A stretch of 64,000 bases of DNA from Strobilurus pachycystidiatus (lineage: Eukaryota > Basidiomycota > Agaricomycetes > Agaricales > Physalacriaceae): the NCBI GenBank assembly GCA_019915135.1, contig JAHLMK010000003.1, forward strand, positions 1,860,001 to 1,924,000, given 5' to 3'. The position numbers and the translations under genes are program-made. Positions 37,950 to 47,119 of this stretch are shown piece after piece (within the stretch, counting starts at the first letter, position 1; each line of letters begins with the position of its first letter). Under the pieces are notes generated by a model. It ran no database searches, was not told the DNA's origin, and worked only from the letters and a program-made list of their open reading frames with translations.

Positions 37950-38181
37950 ATGTCATACAATATCCCCTCTACACAGCGCGTCGCTGTCGTCCCCAAAGTT
38001 GGTGGTGCGGTCGAGATCAGGAATGACTGGCCCGTCAAGCAGCAGAAACCTCAAGCCCGGAGAGTGTCTATTCAAGATGGAGTCCTTTGGTGCGCTCTTG
38101 ATTTTGTGTTCTCATCGCGGACCGCGAACTGACTTCCCTCCAGATATGCCACTGGTCGGGATCAGTCATTCATTGATGTAA
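37950..38181 (+). pseudogene. Relic of a zinc alcohol dehydrogenase gene (N-terminus only)
   Basis: The ATG at 37950 opens MSYNIPSTQRVAVVPKVGGA, then VEIRNDWPVKQQ, the usual start of fungal Adh1-type enzymes. After a 1-nt frame shift near 38040, the next family block appears in another frame as NLKPGECLFKMESFG. A possible intron follows (donor GTGCGC near 38086, acceptor CCAG near 38142), then DMPLVG. The zinc-ligand Cys block expected here is missing, and nothing downstream resembles the rest of the enzyme. Stop at 38179-38181. Broken by shift and truncation. Confidence 0.75.
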
Positions 38182-38517
38182 ATGTACAATCCAAACAACT
38201 ACACAAATATTTATGTTCATTGTTCGTTCAGAATCCAGAGCCACTGTCGCATTGTCCTTAAGGGTCGTAAGCGCTTTGCCATTGTTCGAGAGGTGGCTTG
38301 CCCAAATGTAGCCAACAAAAGACCTTCGTATTTGATCAGTCCACATTGGGCGTCCGTCGTGTCGAAATGGTATATAACGAGGTTGAAAGAGTTCTTTTCC
38401 CCCCAAAAATCTAACACAACAACGAGCCGGGTACGTCGAGCACCTTTCATCTTCGCGCTATTTCTAACGCGCGCATACTTCAGATCTCGCTTCCCATCAT
38501 TTCATCAGATTCATAAA

Positions 38518-39081
38518 ATGGCCTCTCAGATCCCGGAATCGCGTCAAGACGCGCTACAATCTCCCCTGGCATGCGCCTCACCTAATAAGGCGAAGGCGCG
38601 ACATGCGCCACCTCCCAATCACTGGCCCACCATGCGCTTGATTCGAAACGGACATGTACATACGGAGCTCTTGCCAGTCACTGAGCCCCCGAAGATCATT
38701 GCCCCGCACCTTACAGGCAACCCGCATAGACTCAACCCCGATCCCAAAGTTGAAAGGGCGGTCCGGGCAGTCAACCCACGGCCACTCTTTCCAGTGGGCG
38801 CTACGGTTCTCGATGGGCGAGTGTACAAGGTCTCAAACATCAGCGTCAAAGCGCGGGCTCCTCATGCCAAGTTGGATGTCGTAGGACACCAGCGGCGCGA
38901 TGTGACGGCGGATCTGCAGGCGATGAACTTGCGTCATGCGTGGGTAATGGAGAGGTATAGAGTCCAGGCGGCCTTGGAGAAGAATTCGAGGCCGGAGAAT
39001 ATCGCGGAGAGGGTGAGGAGGTCGAAGGTGCATATGGCGCATCTGCAGAAAAGGCAGGGAGAAAATTCGAAATCGCTTTGA
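38518..39081 (+). CDS. Hypothetical protein, 187 aa, intronless
   Basis: Not recognised. A single open exon, which stands out among intron-rich neighbours. The start ATG has context AAAATGG. The N-terminal half is Pro/His-rich (RHAPPPNHWPTMRLIRNGHV), the middle has PRPLFPVGATVLDGRVYKVS, and the C-terminal 70 residues are basic and helical (LQAMNLRHAWVMERYRVQAA, ERVRRSKVHMAHLQKRQ). No signal peptide or membrane segment. The continuous frame actually opens upstream at 38182, but no intact function is seen there. Convergent with the nitrilase gene, 91 bp away. Confidence 0.65.
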   Translation: MASQIPESRQDALQSPLACASPNKAKARHAPPPNHWPTMRLIRNGHVHTELLPVTEPPKIIAPHLTGNPHRLNPDPKVERAVRAVNPRPLFPVGATVLDGRVYKVSNISVKARAPHAKLDVVGHQRRDVTADLQAMNLRHAWVMERYRVQAALEKNSRPENIAERVRRSKVHMAHLQKRQGENSKSL

Positions 39082-39172
39082 AGATAGGATTGAGGAGATG
39101 TGATGTGATTGCAAAGTTGGAGTAATAGTACAAGAATGGCTTATATACAAGGGCACATAATGCGCATCGAAT

Positions 39173-40569
39173 TCACTGCTTTTGGGCAGCTTTAGTGTTC
39201 TTTTGGGCAGCTTTAGTGTCAACGTATTGGAAGGTCTGACTAAAACCGAGGTTATTGACTTCATTCGTCTTCTCGGTGTTGCCTTGGGCTTCTTCGGGGA
39301 GACCATAGGCGATTGGAGCCCAATTCTGTCCATGCGCGACGGTGTGCAACAGGTCGAAGCGGGAGCTACGGAAGATGGCATACTTAGGCGGTGTTCACGA
39401 CAAGAGAATGAGTAGACCTACTAGTTTCCCATGTTGTCGGCAACTAACTTGACTTCATCAATCTTGCTCAGAGAGATGTCGGCGTACAGAATGGCTTCCT
39501 TTCCTGGGTCCACAGGCTCGGTCAGGGCGCCGCCGTCGGGACCATAGATCTGGGAAGACCAGTTGGTCAGACAAAGGTTGTGAGAATAACGACTACGGGC
39601 ATACCACCGAGAAGCCACCACCTGGGAACGTAAACCACGGGAATCCGGTGAGTTTCATCTTCTCAGCCCCGGCCTCGCTCACGACATGACAGCAGCATAG
39701 ACCGAAGCAGCCCCCCTCCATGGAAACATTCTGTGTCATGCGGCTGGATGCTTCGCCACTCACGATGTAGGGAGAGCCACCGGTACCAGGAGGGAAGGCG
39801 GGCCACCAGCCGCCTACGAAGATCTGAGGATACTGGGAGTAAAAATGGGTCTTCAACCACGGCTGAATGTGTTCCCAGCAGTTCAGGGAGCCCAATCTAC
39901 CATAGGGCGTCTGTGCGACGTTGTGGATTGATTGAGCACTTCCGTCGCCAAAGACGGTCTTCTCGTAGTGAGTTGGCTGAGGAGAGATGGTCAGCGTTCC
40001 GTGGCGGTGGCAATGTATCGAAGGGTGTTTACTTACTTTGATCTTGCGGCGGTGATTAGCAATGGTGCCGTCCGGAAGAATGGTAGCCTGCGCAATGTAC
40101 AGAGAGGCACCATCACGCTCAGCGAAGCCCAAGACGATGGTAACATCAGCCTCCTTGACAGCCTCCCGAATGCGGTCCATTTCGGGAGAATGGAGAGGGA
40201 GGGAATTGGCTTGGTATTCCTTCAGGACGGTGGAAGTTACAACGAAATTGTTGGCCCAAGGCGTCCATGGGTAGCCTTGATAACGGTGTCCGAGTCGTTA
40301 GTGAGCTGAGCTGGGCGCATAGAGGAAATTGTAGTAGACCTGGAACGAAAACCTCTGGGAAGCCAATGATCTTAGCTCCTTGGGTAGCGGCTTCGCGAGT
40401 GATTTGGATGACCTTGTCGACTCCACCTTGAAGGTCGAGCCATACGCTTCAGCTCTGATCAGGCCCGGTAATGAACAGTGGAGGTGAGGAACACCCACGG
40501 TTCAGCCTGGACAGCGGCGACCTTGAACACCTTGGTGTCAGAGTTCGATGGAGAGAGGGTGATAGGCAT
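39173..40569 (-). CDS. Nitrilase / cyanide hydratase family amidohydrolase
   Basis: Carbon-nitrogen hydrolase that converts nitriles to acids plus ammonia, or to amides. Start at 40569 (MPITLSPSNSDTKVFKVAAV, then QAEPWVF). The catalytic triad is visible: Glu in AATQGAKIIGFPEVFVPGLP, Lys in HRRKIK and Cys in LNCWEH. GFAERDGASLYIAQA and GYPWTPW are family blocks. Introns at 39550-39607 (58 nt) and near 39978-40033 restore frame. The frame stops at 39421, but a GTAGGT donor (39421) and an acceptor at 39366 (56-nt intron) splice to a further exon, giving DNMGNYSRFDLLHTVAHGQN, the expected Y-S-R-x-D C-terminal block. The true stop is then TGA at 39173-39175. The last exon ends with a duplicated TKAAQKN. 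Confidence 0.88.
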
Positions 40570-41019
40570 TCTGGAGTATGTGGCAGACTGAGCTGAAGAT
40601 AACGGTGTGTTCACTTGGTATTTATACTATAGAGTGGCACACGATTCTTCCTTAGTCGGCAGACTTCGACGCCATGCATCGGAAGAAGCTTTTGTACTAG
40701 TGGACGAAGCGCTTCAAGGTTAGACAGTGGTTTGAATTGTTGACAGTGTGAGATCAGTAATCCAGAGCGTAAGATAACAGAGATACGGCACAGAGAGGCT
40801 CGTGACGAGACCGACGAGACCATGCAAGCCCGAGGATCAGAATGAACGGGCTTCTAGCTGGTCAGTTGAGTGGCTCCCCGTGTAATCTTACAAGTATATT
40901 TGTTGATAACTCGTTCGCTGTAGAAACGCTAGACGTGACGGAACGTGAAGAAGCAGTGACCCGTGAGTCCGTGACGATCAACGTCAAGCGATTTGCCGCG
41001 CGCGTGGCACTTACCATAA
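40570..41019. promoter_or_regulatory. Divergent promoter region, nitrilase / SEC39
   Basis: About 450 bp between start codons of two divergent genes. No coding sequence recognised and no specific site called. Confidence 0.45.
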
Positions 41020-44000
41020 ATGGCTTCTTCCTCCACCATCACGTACACGTCCTGGCTCGCGCTCGCAGACAGCGAGCTCACCGTCGCGAATGTCCACGAG
41101 CACTTGGAATCACTACCTGACGACCTCTGGGTGGCCGCCGCCTGCCACGACCGACTCGTAAACGACGTGGAAGTGCAACAGGCACTGCTCGACATTGGCC
41201 TGCAAAGAACTTCCCAGGCTGTCCACCGCTTCAAGGATGCCCTACATCTTCCCGAATCAACTTCTGAACCACCAGATCCCACGCAGCATGAGGCGGCCTT
41301 GGCGTACTTCCAGGATTTGCCTGTCGACGCGCAACTATGTCGCCTTCATGGCTTGATGCTTCGACGTCAGTACCGGCTGACTACATATGTTGAAATGTGC
41401 AGGGATCTACCCGACAATGTCAGCGAATTGACTGAAGAGGACGCGGAGTGGGAGGATGATCCATGGGCCGAGTCGTCAGGCGGTCAGCGTGCGGCTACAT
41501 CCCCACAATCCCTAAACTTTCCGATATCCCTTCCGTCATTCCTCTTGAACGACCTGATCCAGTCTGCCTGTAGGGTTGCGCTTGAACAGCTCTTTTCTTC
41601 ACTCCGTGTTCTGCTTGAACGGCATGGCGCGCCTCTTTGGCTTTGCCGGTTCACTATCTATGATGCTTTCCCCGCACATGTCGACCCAGCCCAGTATCGT
41701 GACTTCCTGCCGCGTGTCAGCAGCACTGGAGATGAAGAGTCAGCACCTTCCTGGCGAGACGCTGATCTCCGCCTCGATGGGTCCATCCTTCTGGCTTTCA
41801 ATGCTTCCAATGACGCGCTTGGCATTGCCTCAGCGGCGCCTCTACCGAAATTATCTTCCTCCGTCCAGGATAAGTGTCTGACGAGCACTGAGCTTTCTGC
41901 TTGGTATACTCGACGCGTGGAAGACATCATGGCTTCCACTGGCATCATGGATTTTGCACTCGCTGTCATCCAGCATGGCGGGTCGCAAGGTGTTCCTGCA
42001 CTCGATGAACTAGGAGAAGATCTCAGTCTTCTCTCCAGGCTTGTATATGATGCTCCCGGGGCCAGCGAAGGAGATGAGGAATGGACTTTGGCTCGTTGGA
42101 GCAAGATGGAGCCCCAGACTGTCATCCACGCCTATACTCTGCATTCCACACCAGAGTCTCTACCCGAGGATATTCTTCATCTCGTCATGCCATATCTCTA
42201 CGTCCTTGAATCCCGAGCGGAGCGCTCTGGAAACCCCAATTCCCGGTTACATACAGACCTTCTTTACGACTTCATCCTCGATGCATCGCTGGAACGCGTT
42301 GCATCAATATTCGAGGCATCCAAGCCCACTTCTTCTGCTTCACAAAGAGTTATCAAGGACGATGAAGACATGGCACGCCTAGCTCTGGCCTGCCTCTATG
42401 GCAACAACAGCCTCGACGAATGGCCAACTATGAGCCGAATCTTCGAATGCCTCCCAGCATGGGACATGTCTGCCTACGACGACTATGACGAGGACGTCGC
42501 TGATACAACTATCGCATCTCTGGGTGATTTTGTTACACCCACCATTGCACGACCACGATGCACACCTTCAGATCTTATGATCTTCTTCAAGCCTTTACCC
42601 ATCTCTTCGCTGTCGAGAGCTTTGGATATACTCGACGTACACCTCGAGTCTGGTGAAATACTTTTTCGCTGGAATGTTCCTGCACCTTTCAGTTGGTTCC
42701 TACAGAGTAGGGACAACGAGAGTGAGCAGAGAGCATGGGCAAATAGGATGGCTCGTCGGGCTGGAAGTTCTGGTAAAGAACTGGAGACAACAGAGGACTG
42801 GGAATGGTTATTGGAAGATATGGTCAAATTGGCAGGCAAAGGAGATACCGAACTCAGAGGTGCTTTCGGGTTATTGCCAGTCAACGAGGTCATACGTATC
42901 TTCTTCAGCGGCCTTCTCAGTAGCGGACGTAAGTACTTTTTGGCCTGTGTCTTCCATGTCTCTCATCCATTTGACTCAGGCTTTGACATTGCGAAGTCGA
43001 TGCTCAAGCAAAATCAACACATCGCTTCTCTAACACCTCAGATCATCGAGGAACTATGTTTGGCGGCTTCACATGAATTCTATGACAACGCCAGTTCTGG
43101 AAATTACAAAGTCGGCGACATGAAATCGGCTTATGATTGGTGGGATCCATCTCCTTTGGAATAAAACGCGACTAATAGCCTCCATGTAGCCTCGATGTCC
43201 CAACCCCGTCTGACCAGATTGCGAAAGAGCGGGAGTTCATAGAGGCCACGTCTCGCCTGTCGTCCTTCAATGTGATGTCACGCCCGGGCATACCCATCTC
43301 CCCAATCGAGATCCGCTTGACGAAAGACCGTCTCTCCCTCGTCTCTCGCCTGCTCTCTAGCAACAACGACGCCTACAAACACACCGAGGTCATACTAGAC
43401 CTCGTGTACATGCTTGGCTTCCGGGGTGATGTCGTCGCCGAAGTCAAAACCCTGGCCATGCTTGCAGACGCAGCACTGCAATCGGAGGACTTCGAACGCG
43501 CCTACAGCACCAGCGAAAGGATGGTCAACACGGTTTTGGAGCTTCGTGCCCATTCGTCTGTCGGGCCTCAACTGAAAGAGGCGAGTGAGGTGTGCTGGGT
43601 AGCATGCTATCAGCTTGGCCGTCATCCGGAATTTGAAGATATCGATCAGAAAATGGCTCTCTTCGGCCGCGCGCTCGAGCTCTGTCCTCCAGAGCAGCTC
43701 CACGAAGTTCTCTCAGCTTGGAATCGCACAGAGAAAGAGGACATCGTGCTGCGCGAGGCTCGACTCTCCGAACGCCAGTCTGGACGAGTTGTGCCACAAA
43801 AGCGAACGGCAGCGGTGATGTCCGGCAAAGCTCAGCAGCCCTCCTTACGCTCGCGCTTGGCCGATTTCCACCTCCCTCATACGCCGCTGCTGAATACTCC
43901 AGATGCGGCTGCTTTAGCGAGCAAGACGTTCAAGTCGGTGGCGGCGAACTTCCCCTTCAGCAGAGGACGTCCGAGCTCTCCCTGGGGCAGTGACTCGGGG

Positions 44001-44108
44001 AGGAGTGATAGTCGGCCTCGGGAGGGAGTTGATGTTTCTTCACAAGCTACTAGGGTGTTTTCGAAGGGTATTGGTTGGCTTATAGGTGCTGATGATGAGA
44101 ATTCTTGA
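41020..44108 (+). CDS. SEC39: Sec39-domain secretory pathway protein (Dsl1/NBAS-type tether)
   Basis: Subunit of the ER tethering complex that captures COPI vesicles in Golgi-to-ER transport. Exons: 41020-42928, 42980-43139 and 43190-44108, giving 995 aa. The first intron (42929-42979) is 51 nt and keeps frame if retained; the second (43140-43189, 50 nt) must be removed to read YDCLDVPTPSDQIAKEREFI, then EATSRLSSFNVMSRPGIPIS and PIEIRLTKDRLSLVSRLLSS, the most conserved Sec39 block. The whole protein is alpha-solenoid-like. The C-terminal 120 residues are Ser/Arg/Pro-rich (SFSRGRPSSPWG-like). Stop at 44106-44108. Confidence 0.9.
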
Positions 44109-44235
44109 CATGGGCTGTTCGCGCACTCTTTCTAGCTAAATGCGGTTTGTATCTACATCAAGCCTCATTGTTCTTTAGCTTGGCTGGAAACAGTAGTAGT
44201 TCAGCCGAACCTGCAGTATACCGCTCGCATAAAGA

Positions 44236-44302
44236 CCAACACTGGGCGAACGGCCCAGTGGTTGGCAACACATAACGTCTCCCGTTTTGGGAGATATCGT
44301 TA
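44236..44302. other. Two adjacent strong hairpins downstream of SEC39
   Basis: Hairpin 1 (44236-44265): CCAAC-ACTGGGC pairs with GCCCAGT-G-GTTGG, 12 bp with one bulged G and a 5-nt loop. Hairpin 2 (44273-44302): TAACG-TCTCCC pairs with GGGAGA-TAT-CGTTA, 11 bp with a 3-nt bulge and a 5-nt loop. They lie about 130 bp past the SEC39 stop and about 110 bp before the next start. Confidence 0.6.
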
Positions 44303-44413
44303 ACCGGACTTGAAGCTCACCTGATCCTTGCCTTTCGGGACATCGCCAACGCCGAGGGCATCTGCTTATAAGTGAGGCATTAAATTAGCGCGCTGATATT
44401 CCTTCTCCCTGTC

Positions 44414-45114
44414 ATGGGCGCTAAGCAATCTCTACCCAAAATCACGCGTCAAGACGAAGTCGTTCTAACGTTGGTGACCATCTGTGCTTGGGATCCTGAC
44501 TAACAGACGCAGCTTGAAGTTACAAAGAGACAAATTGCAGACTTGTCGGCGGCAGGCGAGCAGGACAGTATCAATTCAAGCGCGACAGCTGACCGGGACA
44601 ACGCAGATAGAGGGCTTGCTGTCTCGAGAGTATGACATTGCCAAGCAACACCTCGCCGCGAGACGAAAGGACCGCGCATTGAGCGCCATAAGGCGAAGGG
44701 AGATTCAACACCGCTTGCTTGTCAGGATTAACTCCCGGCTGAAGGCTGTGGAAGAAATGGTGTGCTTTGCATCTCTTTGGATCTTCATATACGGGCTGGA
44801 ACTTCAAAGTTATCTGCACTAGAGAATTTTACTGTCGTCGAAATACCCTCCGACACTGGCACGTCTCTGATGCTTAAGCGAACAACCCAACTCATAACGG
44901 AGGTCTTGATGTGAATGCTGTTCCTTTTTTATATCGACCATGTGCTAACCAGTACGCGACGCAGATACGAAGATCCATTCGAAGAGTGCAAGACGGGTTT
45001 ATGGCGGAAGACAAAGAAAACGCTGCACATCAAGCTGAAATTGAAAAGAAGGACGTCGAGGCACTAGGACATGCGCATTATTACAGTAATACCAATCATG
45101 TGGGTAAGAGGTGA
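44414..45114 (+). CDS. Vps20/CHMP6-like Snf7-family ESCRT-III protein, atypical C-terminus
   Basis: ESCRT-III subunits polymerise on endosomal membranes to form multivesicular bodies. It starts MGAKQSLPKITRQDEVVL with the N-terminal Met-Gly of myristoylated Vps20. A short intron (about 44470-44513) joins to TLKLQRDKLQTCRRQASRTV, then LSREYDIAKQHLAARRKDRA and LSAIRRREIQHRLLVRINSR, with LKAVEEM. This is the basic alpha1/alpha2 hairpin of Snf7 proteins. After the next intron the sequence (NFTVVEIPSDTGTSLMLKRT) does not match Vps20. The last exon, IRRSIRRVQDGFMAEDKENA, partly resembles the acidic helix that ends the family. Middle exon limits are uncertain, so it may be a diverged paralogue or a misread junction. 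Confidence 0.6.
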
Positions 45115-45291
45115 TTTAACAGGCTGTATACATATACACTTTGTCGATACCCACGGATCCTCGCAAAGCCCCTCGACACAAGGAACAATCACCACCTCGG
45201 GTCCGTTGAAGACAATCTTGCAAGCATGACTAGGTTCGCCGACTGACAGTGCTAAATTAATATTGGATGCTGCTGTCACAATCTGATTGCG

Positions 45292-45299
45292 TATATATA
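45292..45299 (+). promoter_or_regulatory. TATA box of the acyltransferase gene
   Basis: TATATATA lies 33-40 bp upstream of the ATG at 45332. This argues against the longer frame starting at 45287 and fixes the likely start. Confidence 0.55.
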
Positions 45300-45331
45300 G
45301 GTCGTATGCAGTTCAATCAACCTCCAACGTT

Positions 45332-46747
45332 ATGTCCAGTCCATCTGTCACTGTTATTGCCCACCACACAGTGCACTGCGCCGACGAGTCAGCATGTAAA
45401 TCCCTGGACTCGCCATTTCTCCTAGGCCCACTTGATTGCCTGGTGCTTCCCTTCATACCCATCCCGGCCATCTTCGTCTACGAGCAGAAGCTAGGCGCAG
45501 AGCTCATTCCCGTCGATCGCCTCCGACGCGCTACGACATCGTTACTGAATTACTACCCACATCTTACAGGGCGTCTTCACCTCAATCCAGCGGATGGATT
45601 CCCACAGATCGATCGTCTGGGCACTGGCGCTGAGCTTGTAGAAGCTCGGTGTAGCGAACGGCTAGAGACGCTCTCTTCCGCTGGGCCTAGCCGAATTTTG
45701 TCCTTGCCCGAAGCTGGCAATGCTCTCCTCCCAGCTTATGATATACAGGGAATATGTCGCGACCCCCTCCTTACCGTTCAACACACGCGTTTCGCATGTG
45801 GAGGTGTCGGTATCGGCGTCAGACTGCGTCACAGTATTTGTGACGGCGATGGTCTCTTCCGGATTGTACGCGACTTGACGGAGCTGTATCGCCACGACAG
45901 TCCTTCTCCCTCACTGGCTCACCCTCCTCAGATTCGGTCTTATCTCTGGGATATGACTGAAGAGGAAAGGAAGGACGCTCTTGCATTCGAACCATCGTCG
46001 TTCTACACAGAGCAGAATGTATTCACACATGATGTTGCAGTCGCGTCTACAACTCCTGCCCCTCCTAATGCGGCACGCTTTCTGCGGTTCCACAGCCACG
46101 AGCTGAGCACTCTGAAAGCGCTCGCAACGAATTCGTCCTCGAGTGGGTGGGTATCCACCTTTGACGCCCTAGCTGCTCATCTCTACCAGCGCGTCTATCA
46201 GGCGCGGTTGCATCTCCGCATTAGAGACCCAACTCTAGGCGAAATGACCTCTCCCGACTTCCTCACCCCTGTCAACCTTCGAACGCGCCTCGACGGCCTC
46301 CCCGCACATTATTTCCCTAACGCTTTGATGACTGTTTGCACATCCGTCCCTCGCGACGTTCTCGCCAACGGTCCACTCTCAGAGATTGCCAAGACATTGC
46401 ACGACTTGACGCGTTCTGGCTCAATCGGTTCGAACGAAGAACTGATCAACACTCTGAGGTGGATCGCTGGGCATCCTGACAAGGAAAAAATCAGACAGCG
46501 CGGGTTCCAGCTTGGGACTGGAAGCTTTATGGTCAGTCAGTGGAACAAGTTTGACATGTACGGGGGCTCGGTCTTTGAGGTTGCCCCAGTCCTGGTGTCG
46601 CAGCCCTTTACGCCGATCTCACTGCTTGACGGATTGGCTTATTTGTACCAAAGTGACGAGGATGGCGCTATTGATGTAGGCTTGTCGTTGAGCGAGCCAC
46701 TCTGGGACATCATCAATTTCACTGTACCAATTCGTCAGTCGCAGTAG
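45332..46747 (+). CDS. BAHD-type (fungal trichothecene-like) O-acyltransferase, intronless
   Basis: Acyl-CoA-dependent O- or N-acyltransferase. Single exon of 471 codons, with the start set by the TATA box 33 bp upstream. The catalytic HxxxD motif is RHSICDGDG near residue 170, followed by LFRIVRDLTELY. The N-terminal half has FLLGPLDCLVLPFIPIPAIF, LLNYYPHLTGRLH and FPQIDRLGTGAELVEA, as in fungal acyltransferases that modify secondary metabolites. The C-terminal half has VNLRTRLDGLPAHYFPNALM. The second signature, DFGWG, is not present in standard form (the site reads FDMYGGSVFEVAP), which occurs in fungal members. Absence of introns is unusual for this neighbourhood and could mean retro-insertion, transfer or chance loss. 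Substrate unknown. Confidence 0.85.
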   Translation: MSSPSVTVIAHHTVHCADESACKSLDSPFLLGPLDCLVLPFIPIPAIFVYEQKLGAELIPVDRLRRATTSLLNYYPHLTGRLHLNPADGFPQIDRLGTGAELVEARCSERLETLSSAGPSRILSLPEAGNALLPAYDIQGICRDPLLTVQHTRFACGGVGIGVRLRHSICDGDGLFRIVRDLTELYRHDSPSPSLAHPPQIRSYLWDMTEEERKDALAFEPSSFYTEQNVFTHDVAVASTTPAPPNAARFLRFHSHELSTLKALATNSSSSGWVSTFDALAAHLYQRVYQARLHLRIRDPTLGEMTSPDFLTPVNLRTRLDGLPAHYFPNALMTVCTSVPRDVLANGPLSEIAKTLHDLTRSGSIGSNEELINTLRWIAGHPDKEKIRQRGFQLGTGSFMVSQWNKFDMYGGSVFEVAPVLVSQPFTPISLLDGLAYLYQSDEDGAIDVGLSLSEPLWDIINFTVPIRQSQ

Positions 46748-47119
46748 AATAGGTTTAGATTATCTACATAGCATGAGTATGTATGAGTCCTTGGTCGGTC
46801 GAATGAAGTTTGTAGGTTGAACAGCGGCTTCAAATTCGAGTGAGTCTGTCGAAGAGATTATGCTTGTGCTTGAAAAATCACTTACCAGTAGACTCGACTG
46901 TCATCAAGAGTCCATTGACAGTGTTTCGAGCCTGAGGCTACACCGCCAGTGATTAGTCCTCATAAAGATAAAAAACCTGACCCAGGAAATGCGCGTTGTT
47001 GACATGAATTGAGAGAGTCAAAAAATGATTTTGAATCAGATTCATAGTAATGACGTTGCAGCGTAGAGTGCTGCATTTTGATCAACAGCCGCAAACAACC
47101 ACCCTTGCTCTTGACCGCG
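46748..47119. other. Intergenic, promoter of CLF1
   Basis: About 370 bp between the acyltransferase stop and the CLF1 start. A small ACTGTCA/TGACAGT inverted repeat lies near 46898-46923. No gene recognised. Confidence 0.4.
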
